A stretch of 6,159 nucleotides of DNA from Gammaproteobacteria bacterium (GCA_030040525.1 JASHTN010000282.1:1-6159); one strand, 5' to 3'; counted from the stretch's first letter, positions 1 to 6,159 are shown. The notes: a model not told the origin generated them from the letters alone. Numbers and translations: made by a program.

Positions 1-917
1 GCGATCGAGGAATAGGCGATCAGCTTCTTCATGTCGGCCTGCACCAGCGCCACGAAGCCGATATAGATCACCGCGATCAGCGACAGCGCGATCACCAGCA
101 GGTCGAGCTCGCGGCTCGCATCGGGGGCGATCGGCAGACTGAAGCGCAGGAAGCCGTAGCCGCCCATTTTCAGCATGATCGCCGCCAGGATCACCGAGCC
201 GCCGGTCGGCGCCTCGACGTGCGCATCCGGGAGCCAGGTGTGCACGGGGAACATCGGCACCTTGACCGCGAAGGCCAGCATGAAAGCGAGAAAGATCCAG
301 CGTTGCTCGATGAGCGTCAGCGGCAGCGTCTGCAGGCTCGCGATCGCGTAGTCACCGGCCTTGACGTACATGTAGATGAGCGCCGCCAGCATGAACACCG
401 AGCCGAGGAAGGTATAGAGGAAGAATTTGATGGTGGCGTAGACGCGCCGCGGACCGCCCCAGATGCCGATGATGAGGAACATCGGGATGAGCATCGCCTC
501 CCAGAAGAAATAGAAGAGCAGCGCATCGGTCGCCGCGAACACCCCGATCATCAGGCCTTCCATGATGAGGAAGGCGGCGTAGTACTGCGCCGGCCGGCTC
601 TCGATCACGCTCCAGCCGGCGATCACCACCGGCACGGTCATGAACGCCGTCAGCACGATGAGCGGCACCGAGATGCCGTCGACGCCGAGCGCGTAATAGG
701 CCCTGAAGCGCGGGATCCAGGCGAGCTTCTCGACGAACTGCATGGCCGCCGTGCTGGTGTCGAAGCCGCTGACGAGCGGCACCGCCAGCAGCAGCGTCGC
801 GAGGGAGGCCGCGAGCGCCAGCCAGCGCCCGGCGACGATGCCGCGATCCCCGAGCAGCAGCACGACGACGCCCGCGGTGATCGGCAGCCAGATCAGCAGT
901 GACAGCAGCTCGTGCAT
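1..917 (-). CDS. nuoM: NADH-quinone oxidoreductase subunit M, N-terminal part (3' end outside window)
   Basis: This is the first 305 residues of NuoM (homologue of ND4), the central antiporter-like proton-pumping subunit; the family is usually about 490-510 residues, so some 40% lies beyond the left edge. The protein begins MHELLSLLIWLP and is mostly membrane helices. Family motifs are visible: LFYFFWEAMLIPMFLIIGIW at 134-153 with key E140, K164 in ATIKFFLYTFLGS, K219 in FAVKVPMFPVHTWLPDAH, and K250 in AAIMLKMGGYGFLRFS. K219 and K250 are 31 residues apart, as are K234 and K265 of E. coli NuoM, and E140 matches E144. The visible end, ADMKKLIAYSSI, belongs to the conserved block normally continuing with AHM-G. 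ATG 917 follows the nuoL stop by four bases with no clear Shine-Dalgarno site, so translation is probably coupled to nuoL. Confidence 0.97.
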   Translation of the reverse strand, partial: MHELLSLLIWLPITAGVVVLLLGDRGIVAGRWLALAASLATLLLAVPLVSGFDTSTAAMQFVEKLAWIPRFRAYYALGVDGISVPLIVLTAFMTVPVVIAGWSVIESRPAQYYAAFLIMEGLMIGVFAATDALLFYFFWEAMLIPMFLIIGIWGGPRRVYATIKFFLYTFLGSVFMLAALIYMYVKAGDYAIASLQTLPLTLIEQRWIFLAFMLAFAVKVPMFPVHTWLPDAHVEAPTGGSVILAAIMLKMGGYGFLRFSLPIAPDASRELDLLVIALSLIAVIYIGFVALVQADMKKLIAYSSI

Positions 918-921
918 GGGT

Positions 922-2931
922 CTAGCTGCGCATGGCGTGAACCAGGAACCAGCCGAGCAGCACCGCCAGCCCGATCACCATCCAGAACGCGTAGGAGTAC
1001 AGGTAGCCGCTCTGCACCCGGCGCACGACGCCGCCGAGCCAGTTCACCTCGCCGGCGGTGCCGTTGACCATGACCCCGTCGATCAGCGCCTGGTCACCGC
1101 CCTTCCACAGCCCGACCCCGACCAGCCGCGCGAGCGGTGCGATCACCTGCTCGTCGAACCAGTCGAAGTAGTACTTGTTGAGCAGCAGCCTGTACAGCCA
1201 GCGCGCGCGGCGCGCGGCCTGGTCCGCCAGCTCCGGCCGCTTCAGGAAGCACACCCAGGCGGTCAGCGCTCCCGCGAGCGCCAGCCAGAAGGGCGGTGCG
1301 AGAAACCCGCGCAACGCGCTGCGCAGCGGCCCGCCGAACTCGGCCGCGAGCCCCGCGAGCGTGTCGTTGCCGGGCAGCACGCGGATCGCGGCGCCGAAGT
1401 AGCCGCCGTAGAGCACGCTGCCCGCAGTCAGCGCGCCGATCACCACCGAGGGGATCGCGAGCGCGATCAGCGGCACGGTGACGACCGCCGGGCTCTCGTG
1501 CGGGTCGCCGCCCGGAGCGTGCGCGGCATCGTGTGCCGCGGGGGCGGCCGCATGCGCTGCGTCGCGGAAGCGCTCCGCACCGTGAAAAGTGAGGAACAGC
1601 ATGCGGAACGTATAGAGCGCGGTCACGAACACCCCGCACAGCACGCACCAGTACGCGTAGCCGCTGCCGAAGCGGTGCGAGGCGCGCACCGCCTCGATGA
1701 TCGCGTCCTTGGAATAGAAGCCTGAGAAAAACGGCGTGCCGACCAGCGCCAGCGCGCCGATCCAGCAGGTCACGGCGGTGACCGGCATGTACTTCGCAAG
1801 TCCGCCCATGCGGCGCATGTCCTGCTCGTGGTGCAGCGCGATGATGACCGAGCCGGCCGCGAGGAACAGCAGCGCCTTGAAGAAGGCATGGGTCATGAGG
1901 TGGAAGATCGCCGCGCCGTAAGCCGAGACGCCGAGCGCGACCGTCATGTAGCCGAGCTGCGAGAGCGTCGAGTAGGCGATCACCCGCTTGATGTCGTTGT
2001 GCACCACGCCGAGCAGCCCCATGAAGAAGGCGGTGGTGGCGCCGATCACCAGCACGAACGACAGCGCGGCGGGCGAGTACTCGAACAGCGGCGACATGCG
2101 CGCCACCATGAAGATACCCGCCGTCACCATGGTGGCCGCGTGGATCAGCGCCGAGATCGGCGTCGGGCCTTCCATCGAGTCGGGCAGCCAGACGTGCAGC
2201 GGCACCTGCGCGGACTTGCCCATCGCGCCGACGAACAGGCACACGCAGATCAGCGTCAGCGCGCCGACCCGGGTGCTGCCGCCGAGCGGCAGCAGCGCGG
2301 CGGCGATGTGCGGCGCGGCCGCGAATGCCGTGCGGTAGTCCAGCGAGCCGGTGTAGTAGACGACCGCGGCGATCCCGAGCACGAAGCCGAAATCCCCGAT
2401 GCGGTTGACGATGAAGGCCTTGAGGTTGGCGGCGATCGCGCTCGGACGCGTGTACCAGAAGCCGATCAGCAGGTACGACACGAGTCCCACCGCCTCCCAG
2501 CCGAAGAACAGCTGCATGAAGTTGTCGGCCATCACCAGCATCAGCATCGAGAAGGTGAACAGCGAGATGTAGCTGAAGAAGCGCGTGTAGCCCGGGTCGT
2601 CCGCCATGTAGCCGACGGTATAGACGTGCACGCACAGCGAGACGAAGGTGACCACCGCGATCATCAGCGCGCTCAGCCGGTCGATGAGGAAGCCGACCTG
2701 CATCGAGACGCCGTCGCTCACCAGCCAGCCGTAGACCGGCACGTCGAAGCTCGGCGCGCCGTCCAGGCAGACCTGCTTGAGCACGAGCAGCGACAGCACG
2801 CAGGAGACGCCCACCGCGACACAGGTGACCCAGCTCGCGCCGGCACGGCCGATGACCCGCCCGCCGAGGCCGGCGACCAGCGCCGCCAGCAGCGGCAGCA
2901 GCGGGATCGCAATCAGCACGGTGGGGTTCAT
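922..2931 (-). CDS. nuoL: NADH-quinone oxidoreductase subunit L, antiporter-like proton channel
   Basis: NuoL (669 residues; homologue of ND5 and MrpA) is the distal antiporter-like proton-pumping subunit. The channel residues are intact: E146 in LFFGWEAVGLVSYLL, K239 in GAMGKSAQVPLHVWLPD, H264 in SALIHAATMVTAG, H344, H348 and K352 in IFHLMTHAFFKALLF, and K408 in GFYSKDAII. By motif these correspond to E144, K229, H254, H334, H338, K342 and K399 of E. coli. The C-terminal third includes the long lateral amphipathic helix region with the KYYFDWFDEQVIAPLARLVG block at 586-605, then a final membrane anchor (about 646-666). It is longer than the 613-residue E. coli protein, partly because of an Ala/His-rich loop at about 457-481 (H460, H467, H471, H478, then HESP). 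ATG 2931 (MNPTVLIAIP) follows nuoK by nine bases; the TAG at 922-924 is four bases before nuoM. Confidence 0.98.
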   Translation of the reverse strand: MNPTVLIAIPLLPLLAALVAGLGGRVIGRAGASWVTCVAVGVSCVLSLLVLKQVCLDGAPSFDVPVYGWLVSDGVSMQVGFLIDRLSALMIAVVTFVSLCVHVYTVGYMADDPGYTRFFSYISLFTFSMLMLVMADNFMQLFFGWEAVGLVSYLLIGFWYTRPSAIAANLKAFIVNRIGDFGFVLGIAAVVYYTGSLDYRTAFAAAPHIAAALLPLGGSTRVGALTLICVCLFVGAMGKSAQVPLHVWLPDSMEGPTPISALIHAATMVTAGIFMVARMSPLFEYSPAALSFVLVIGATTAFFMGLLGVVHNDIKRVIAYSTLSQLGYMTVALGVSAYGAAIFHLMTHAFFKALLFLAAGSVIIALHHEQDMRRMGGLAKYMPVTAVTCWIGALALVGTPFFSGFYSKDAIIEAVRASHRFGSGYAYWCVLCGVFVTALYTFRMLFLTFHGAERFRDAAHAAAPAAHDAAHAPGGDPHESPAVVTVPLIALAIPSVVIGALTAGSVLYGGYFGAAIRVLPGNDTLAGLAAEFGGPLRSALRGFLAPPFWLALAGALTAWVCFLKRPELADQAARRARWLYRLLLNKYYFDWFDEQVIAPLARLVGVGLWKGGDQALIDGVMVNGTAGEVNWLGGVVRRVQSGYLYSYAFWMVIGLAVLLGWFLVHAMRS

Positions 2932-2937
2932 GGCGCG

Positions 2938-2942
2938 CCTTC
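2938..2942 (-). promoter_or_regulatory. Shine-Dalgarno site of nuoL
   Basis: GAAGG on the minus strand overlaps the nuoK stop codon and lies six bases before ATG 2931. It supports that start for nuoL. Confidence 0.5.
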
Positions 2943-3246
2943 AGCCCCGCAGCGTGTTCAGATCCTCGACGTTGATGCTGCGCCGCTCGCGAAACAGCAC
3001 CACCAGGATCGCCAGCCCGATCGCCGACTCCGCGGCCGCCACCGTCAGGATGAAGAACACGAACACCTGGCCGTTGATATCGCCCAGATAGCGCGAGAAG
3101 GCGATGAAGTTGAAGTTGGCGGCGAGCAGCAGCAGCTCGACGCACATCAGCAGCAGGATGACGTTCTTGCGGTTGAGGAAGATGCCGGCCACCGCCAGCG
3201 CAAACAGGATTCCCGAGAGCGTCAGCAGCTGCGCCAGCGTGATCAT
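2941..3246 (-). CDS. nuoK: NADH-quinone oxidoreductase subunit K
   Basis: NuoK (101 residues; homologue of ND4L) is a three-helix membrane subunit related to MrpC of Na+/H+ antiporters. It contributes part of a proton path. Its length is exactly that usual for the family. The two buried glutamates required for coupling are present: E37 in helix 2 (LLLMCVELLLLAANF) and E73 in helix 3 (LTVAAAESAIGLAILV), matching E36 and E72 of Escherichia coli NuoK. The conserved NGQVFVFFILTVAAAE stretch covers 58-73, and the C-terminal NVEDLNTLRG tail is typical. ATG 3246 (MITLAQLL) overlaps the nuoJ stop as ATGA, which suggests translational coupling and roughly equal output of the two subunits. The TGA at 2941-2943 is nine bases before nuoL. 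Confidence 0.98.
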   Translation of the reverse strand: MITLAQLLTLSGILFALAVAGIFLNRKNVILLLMCVELLLLAANFNFIAFSRYLGDINGQVFVFFILTVAAAESAIGLAILVVLFRERRSINVEDLNTLRG

Positions 3247-3848
3247 GGGCGCTTCTCCGGCGCCATCTTCACGAGGCGCACCCGGTCCGCAGGCCGGACC
3301 GCCACCTGCCTGCCGATGTCCTGGTACTTGAGCCCCTGCCGGCGGCGCATGGTGAGCGCGATGGCGGCGACGATCGCCACCAGCAGCACCATCGCGGCGA
3401 GCTCGAAGGGATAGGCGTAGTGCGTATAGAGCACGCGCCCGAGGTCGAGCGTGTTGCTGTAGGTCGCAGGCTCCGGCGTACCGCCGTGGCCCGGGTCGAT
3501 GCCGAGCGCACCGCGCGCCCAGACGACACCGACGATCTCGACGATCACGGCGAGCGCCGTGAGCCAGCCGAGCCAGGCGAAGCGCGTGAAGCCCTGGCGC
3601 AGCTCCGCCAGGTTGATATCCAGCATCATGACCACGAACAGGAACAGCACCATGACGGCGCCGACGTACACCAGCACCAGCACCACCGCGAGGAACTCCG
3701 CCTCGATCAGCAGCCAGATGGCCGCCGAGGTGATGAAGCACATGACCAGCGCTAGCGCCGAGTACACCGGGTTGCGCGCGGTGATCACCCCGAGCGCCGC
3801 GAGGATCAGGATGGCGGCGAACAGGTGGAACAGCACCTGGATCAGCAT
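3243..3848 (-). CDS. nuoJ: NADH-quinone oxidoreductase subunit J
   Basis: NuoJ (201 residues; homologue of mitochondrial ND6) is a small membrane subunit between NuoH and the antiporter-like subunits. It helps couple quinone chemistry to proton movement. Five hydrophobic segments are visible. The third holds the most conserved family block, EAEFLAVVLVLVYVGAVMVL at residues 49-68, including Y61 and G63 of the helix that changes conformation (pi-bulge region) in solved complex I structures. The YPFELAAMVLL block (146-156) begins the last helix. A basic cytoplasmic tail follows from R168, ending RVRLVKMAPEKRP, as is common in beta- and gammaproteobacteria. ATG 3848 (MLIQVLFHLF) is the only plausible start: no ATG, GTG or TTG occurs in frame in the gap back to nuoI, and no good Shine-Dalgarno site precedes it. 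The stop overlaps the nuoK start by four bases (ATGA). Confidence 0.97.
   Translation of the reverse strand: MLIQVLFHLFAAILILAALGVITARNPVYSALALVMCFITSAAIWLLIEAEFLAVVLVLVYVGAVMVLFLFVVMMLDINLAELRQGFTRFAWLGWLTALAVIVEIVGVVWARGALGIDPGHGGTPEPATYSNTLDLGRVLYTHYAYPFELAAMVLLVAIVAAIALTMRRRQGLKYQDIGRQVAVRPADRVRLVKMAPEKRP
3253..3258 (-). promoter_or_regulatory. Shine-Dalgarno site of nuoK
   Basis: GGAGAA on the minus strand lies six bases before ATG 3246, inside the last codons of nuoJ. It gives nuoK its own ribosome entry in addition to the ATGA overlap with nuoJ. Confidence 0.6.
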
Positions 3849-3904
3849 CGCGCACCCGCGCCGCGCAGCGCCGCCATGCTCCCCCGGTGCCGGCGCGCGC
3901 TCAT
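3842..3904 (-). other. 20-codon open frame bridging nuoI and nuoJ (possible coupling mini-ORF)
   Basis: Between nuoI and nuoJ there is a 52-base gap, by far the largest in the operon. It is spanned by a 20-codon open frame with ATG at 3904 and TGA at 3842-3844. The start overlaps the nuoI stop as ATGA, and the stop overlaps the nuoJ start as ATGCTGA. The predicted peptide begins MSARRHRG and ends GAGARC; it is rich in Arg, Ala and Gly, resembles no family I know, and looks like ordinary GC-rich linker translation. The sequence before ATG 3904 is C-rich with no Shine-Dalgarno site. Translation would therefore have to come from ribosomes ending on nuoI and re-initiating. If it occurs, it would deliver ribosomes to nuoJ, whose own start lacks a clear ribosome-binding site. 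A 20-codon open frame is easily produced by chance at this GC content, so coding status is doubtful even though the geometry is exact. Confidence 0.3.
3857..3897 (-). repeat. GC-only inverted repeat in the nuoI-nuoJ gap
   Basis: In the minus-strand transcript, CGCGCCG (3891-3897) can pair with CGGCGCG (3857-3863). This gives a seven-base-pair all-G/C stem with a 27-base loop. It is not followed by a T-run, so it is not an intrinsic terminator. It could hold structure near the nuoJ start or be incidental in such GC-rich DNA. Confidence 0.3.
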
Positions 3905-4383
3905 CGGTAGGGGGCGTCCACGGCCCGGTCGGCGGCGATCATCGCCTCGTAGCGCTCGCCGACCGCGAGCAGCTTGTCCTTGTTCATGATGTTCTCGCCG
4001 CGGTGCTCCATGTGGTACTCGTGAATGCGCGTCAGCACGATGGCATCCACCGGGCAGGCCTCCTCGCAGAAGCCGCAGTAGATGCACTTGAACAGGTCGA
4101 TGTCGTAGCGCGTCGTGCGGCGCGTGCCGTCGGCGGCGACGTCCGAGTCGATGGTGATACAGACCGCCGGACACACCGCCTCGCACAGCTTGCAGGCGAT
4201 GCAGCGCTCCTGGCCGTTCGGATAGCGGCGCAGCGCATGCAGGCCGCGGAAGCGTGGCGACTGCGGGGTCTTCTCCTCCGGATAGTTGAGGGTGAACTTG
4301 CGGCTGACGAAGGTGCGCGCCGTGACGATGAGTCCCTTGATGAGCTCCGGCAGCAGAAAGGTCTTGAGCGGGTTCACGCGCAT
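3901..4383 (-). CDS. nuoI: NADH-quinone oxidoreductase subunit I, 2x[4Fe-4S] ferredoxin-like
   Basis: NuoI (160 residues) carries clusters N6a and N6b, which pass electrons through the peripheral arm towards cluster N2 and quinone. Two complete CxxCxxCxxxCP motifs are visible. The first has C61, C64, C67 and C71 (CIACKLCEAVCP); the second has C100, C103, C106 and C110 (CIYCGFCEEACP). In 8Fe ferredoxin folds the last cysteine of each motif usually ligates the other cluster. The N-terminus (about residues 7-30) is an amphipathic stretch that sits on the membrane next to NuoH. The C-terminal NKDKLLAVGERYEAMIAADR segment is typical of beta/gammaproteobacterial NuoI. ATG 4383 is supported by a GGAG element at 4391-4394 with seven-base spacing, and lies 12 bases after the nuoH stop. 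The stop codon overlaps, as ATGA, the start of a small open frame leading to nuoJ. Confidence 0.98.
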   Translation of the reverse strand: MRVNPLKTFLLPELIKGLIVTARTFVSRKFTLNYPEEKTPQSPRFRGLHALRRYPNGQERCIACKLCEAVCPAVCITIDSDVAADGTRRTTRYDIDLFKCIYCGFCEEACPVDAIVLTRIHEYHMEHRGENIMNKDKLLAVGERYEAMIAADRAVDAPYR

Positions 4384-4390
4384 CCCTCGG

Positions 4391-4394
4391 CTCC
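4391..4394 (-). promoter_or_regulatory. Shine-Dalgarno site of nuoI
   Basis: GGAG on the minus strand, seven bases before ATG 4383 and inside the 12-base nuoH-nuoI gap apart from the stop region. It supports this start over any alternative. Confidence 0.6.
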
Positions 4395-4395
4395 G

Positions 4396-5478
4396 TCAGT
4401 GAAACCAGGGCCGCGCCCACGGCCCGATCCGGTACAGCTCGAGCAGCATCTCCACGCCGATCCACACCAGCGTCACCGGGATCAGCGCCTTCCAGCCGAG
4501 CCGCATGATCTGGTCATAGCGATAGCGGGGGAAGGTGGCGCGGAACCACAGGAACAGGAACACGAGCACGAACACCTTGAGCCCGAACCACAGGAAGCTC
4601 GGCTGCCCGAGGAAGGTGGCACCGAGGCCCGGATAGCCCTCGAGCGGGCCCTGCCAGCCGCCGAAGAAGAAGGTCGCGGTGAGCGCCGAGATCAGGATCA
4701 TGTTGGCGTACTCGGCGAGGAAGAACAGCGCAAACGCAATGCCCGAGTACTCGACGTGGAAGCCGGCGACGATCTCCGACTCGCCCTCCGCGACGTCGAA
4801 GGGCGCGCGGTTGGTCTCGGCCACGCCGGAGATGAAGTAGACGACGAGCAGCGGAAACAGCCAGAACCAGTTCCAGGAGAGCAGCCCGCCCGCCTGGGTG
4901 CGCACGATGGTGCCGAGATTCATGCTGCCGGTGGCCATCAGCACGCCGACCAGCGCAAAGCCCATGGCGATCTCGTAGGCGACCATCTGCGCGGCCGAGC
5001 GCATGGCGCCGAGGAAGGCGTACTTCGAGTTGGCGGCCCAGCCGGCGATGATGACGCCGTAGACCCCCATCGAGGTGAGCGACAGCAGGTAGAGGAGCCC
5101 CGCATCGGCCCGGGACACGGTCACCTCGGGCGACAGCGGAATGACCGCCCAGGCCGCGAAAGCCGGCACCAGGGCGATCATCGGTGCGACGCGGAACAGG
5201 AACCGGTTGGAGTTGGTCGGGATGACCACCTCCTTGAGGAGCAGCTTCACCACGTCGGCGAACGGCTGGCCGACGCCCGGCAGGAGCCCGAAGATGCGCA
5301 CCCGGTTCGGGCCGCGCCGCAGTTGCATCCAGCCGATGACCTTGCGCTCCCAGAGCGTCAGCAGCGCCACGCTGATGATGAGCGCCACGGTGATGACGAT
5401 GATCCAGCCGGTCGAATGCCCGATGGGTGACTCCGCAAAGTCGAGCAGCGCGGACCAGAGTTTGGCGAGATCCAGCAT
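4396..5478 (-). CDS. nuoH: NADH-quinone oxidoreductase subunit H
   Basis: NuoH (360 residues) is the membrane subunit that holds the peripheral arm and forms much of the quinone-binding chamber and its entry channel. It is strongly hydrophobic with about eight or nine membrane segments. Family signatures are visible: ERKVIGWMQLRRGPNRV at residues 44-60, the SMGVYGVIIAGWAANSKYAF region starting at 136, the AMRSAAQMVAYEI block at 158-170, and the acidic ETNRAPFDVAEGESEIVAGF loop at 221-240 that faces the quinone site. I chose ATG 5478 (MLDLAKLW). The frame stays open as far as 5811, but the upstream translation is Arg/Ala-rich, unlike NuoH, and lies inside nuoG. The start is preceded by only a weak GGGA element, so translation may be partly coupled to nuoG termination 14 bases upstream. 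Length and motifs are normal for the family, and no damage is seen. Confidence 0.98.
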   Translation of the reverse strand: MLDLAKLWSALLDFAESPIGHSTGWIIVITVALIISVALLTLWERKVIGWMQLRRGPNRVRIFGLLPGVGQPFADVVKLLLKEVVIPTNSNRFLFRVAPMIALVPAFAAWAVIPLSPEVTVSRADAGLLYLLSLTSMGVYGVIIAGWAANSKYAFLGAMRSAAQMVAYEIAMGFALVGVLMATGSMNLGTIVRTQAGGLLSWNWFWLFPLLVVYFISGVAETNRAPFDVAEGESEIVAGFHVEYSGIAFALFFLAEYANMILISALTATFFFGGWQGPLEGYPGLGATFLGQPSFLWFGLKVFVLVFLFLWFRATFPRYRYDQIMRLGWKALIPVTLVWIGVEMLLELYRIGPWARPWFH

Positions 5479-5492
5479 CGCGTGATCCCGTG

Positions 5493-6158
5493 TCAGTAGC
5501 TCGCCGCCGGCGTGCGGCCTTCGCGCGTTCTCTGCAGCGAGGGCGCGCGACGCACCAGCGCATCGCTCTGGTACATGGGTACGTCTGGAAGGCCACCCGC
5601 AGCCGCCCCGCTCCCCGGCTGCACCGCGTGGCTGCCGGCGTAGGCGGCGGGCTGGACACCGGCGCAAAGCTCGCGCACCTCGGCAAGCACCGTGTCCGCC
5701 GACTGGTATTCGAAACCCGCAAGATCGAGGAGCGTGCCGAGCACGCGCAGCACCTTCCAGCCGGGCCGCGCCGCGCCGACCGGCAGCGCTGCGCCCGGCT
5801 GGCTTTGCCACAGCCCCTCGCAGTTCACGTAGGTGCCGGCGGACTCAGCGAAGGTGCCCATCGGCAGCAGCACGTGCGCGAGCTGCCGCAGCTCCTCGCT
5901 CGCAAACGGTGTGACCGCCACGACCAGCTCGGCCCTGGCGAGGGTCTGCAGGCTGTCGGGCTCGAGCGTGTCGGCCGAGGGCTCGAGACCGCCGCAGAGC
6001 AGGTACGCCCGCAGCGGCTCGCGCAGCATCTGCGCGGCGGTGAGCCCCGCTTGCGCCACCGGGCGCGCGCCGGCCGTGCGGTGCGGGATCGCTCCCGCGA
6101 GATAGGCGCCGGCGGCGTTGCCGCCCTCGGCGAGCCGGCCGAGCGTGGCGCCGGTGAT
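5493..6158 (-). CDS. nuoG: NADH-quinone oxidoreductase subunit G, C-terminal part (5' end outside window)
   Basis: This is the C-terminal 221 residues of NuoG, the large peripheral-arm subunit that carries iron-sulfur clusters at its N-terminus and a molybdopterin-oxidoreductase-like fold in its C-terminal part. The frame stays open to the right edge, so the gene begins outside the window; a GTG at 6059 is internal, because the residues before it already match the family (LGRLAEGGNAAGAYLAGAIP, fragment residues 6-25). Other recognisable blocks are the LLPMGTFAESAGTYVNCEG stretch (fragment residues 97-115) and RPGWKVLRVLGTLLDLAGF (131-149), both typical of the NuoG C-terminal domain. The cluster-binding cysteines of the N-terminal ferredoxin domains lie upstream and cannot be checked. 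The tail after residue 165 is Ala/Gly/Pro-rich and then returns to a family-like PMYQSDALVRRAPSLQ segment. The stop (TGA at 5493-5495) is 14 bases before nuoH. Identity is secure; completeness is not assessable. Confidence 0.96.
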   Translation of the reverse strand: MTGATLGRLAEGGNAAGAYLAGAIPHRTAGARPVAQAGLTAAQMLREPLRAYLLCGGLEPSADTLEPDSLQTLARAELVVAVTPFASEELRQLAHVLLPMGTFAESAGTYVNCEGLWQSQPGAALPVGAARPGWKVLRVLGTLLDLAGFEYQSADTVLAEVRELCAGVQPAAYAGSHAVQPGSGAAAGGLPDVPMYQSDALVRRAPSLQRTREGRTPAASY

Positions 6159-6159
6159 C

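Noticed and set aside
742..1725. A 327-codon plus-strand frame and the 219-902 plus-strand frame.
   Set aside because: Both are antisense to nuoL and nuoM, with Arg/Ala/His/Glu-rich translations and no recognisable motif.
1094..3145. A 683-codon open frame on the minus strand in a second frame across nuoL.
   Set aside because: It is an out-of-frame Arg/Ala-rich reading of nuoL and nuoK. The real frames have hydrophobic helices and conserved channel residues.
1828..3414. A 528-codon open frame on the plus strand, very rich in Arg, Asp, Glu, Gln and His.
   Set aside because: It is antisense to nuoL, nuoK and the end of nuoJ, with compositional bias only and no domain. The opposite strand codes for clear complex I subunits throughout.
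3842..3877. An internal ATG at 3877 preceded directly by GGGGGAG, as a separate start in the nuoI-nuoJ gap.
   Set aside because: The purine run is only one base from the ATG, too close for normal initiation. The frame is the same as the longer mini-ORF and would give only 11 residues.
3499..5430. A 643-codon open frame on the plus strand.
   Set aside because: It lies antisense to nuoJ, nuoI and most of nuoH. Its product is an Arg/His/Glu/Asp/Gln-rich string with no family resemblance. Long antisense frames of this kind arise because GC-rich codons on one strand leave few stops on the other.
5479..5811. An upstream extension of the nuoH frame, adding about 111 residues.
   Set aside because: The added residues are Arg/Ala-rich and overlap the nuoG C-terminus, which has clear family motifs in its own frame. 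The NuoH family begins near MLDLAKLW.
1..6159. Search for tRNA or rRNA genes, CRISPR repeats, insertion sequence ends, intrinsic terminators and promoters.
   Set aside because: I saw no tRNA-like fold, regular spaced repeat, transposase frame, stem with T-run, or convincing -35/-10 pair. The sequence is almost wholly coding, with gaps of at most 52 bases.

Overview
The window is one continuous minus-strand stretch of a bacterial respiratory complex I operon (proton-pumping NADH:quinone oxidoreductase, nuo). In transcription order, from the right edge to the left, it holds the 3' end of nuoG, complete nuoH, nuoI, nuoJ, nuoK and nuoL, and the 5' part of nuoM. All seven lie on the same strand in the canonical proteobacterial order. 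No foreign gene, insertion sequence, RNA gene or CRISPR array interrupts them.

The DNA is very GC-rich, roughly two thirds G+C by eye, with strong G/C preference at third codon positions. Several traits suggest a high-GC beta- or gammaproteobacterium: a short NuoI of about 160 residues, a NuoJ of about 200 residues with a basic C-terminal tail, and a NuoL of 669 residues with an Ala/His-rich loop ending in HESP. The genus cannot be settled by reading alone.

Layout: 5493-6158 nuoG C-terminus (edge-truncated); 4396-5478 nuoH; 3901-4383 nuoI; 3842-3904 a small open frame filling the only sizeable gap; 3243-3848 nuoJ; 2941-3246 nuoK; 922-2931 nuoL; 1-917 nuoM N-terminal part (edge-truncated). 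Gaps are 14, 12, 52, -4 (overlap), 9 and 4 bases, so there is no room for internal promoters of ordinary size except by overlap with coding sequence. No terminator is visible. The reading fits a single polycistronic unit that starts to the right of the window and continues to the left, where the rest of nuoM and probably nuoN would be expected.

Together the genes build the enzyme from both ends. NuoG belongs to the peripheral arm that takes electrons from NADH. NuoI carries two [4Fe-4S] clusters and passes electrons to quinone at the NuoH interface. NuoH, J, K, L and M are membrane subunits that convert this redox energy into proton transport. The family-diagnostic glutamates, lysines and cysteines I could check are all present, so the operon looks intact and functional. 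I found no new biological system. The most distinctive local feature is the nuoI-nuoJ junction: a 20-codon open frame whose start overlaps the nuoI stop (ATGA) and whose stop overlaps the nuoJ start (ATGCTGA), upstream of a nuoJ start that lacks a clear Shine-Dalgarno sequence.
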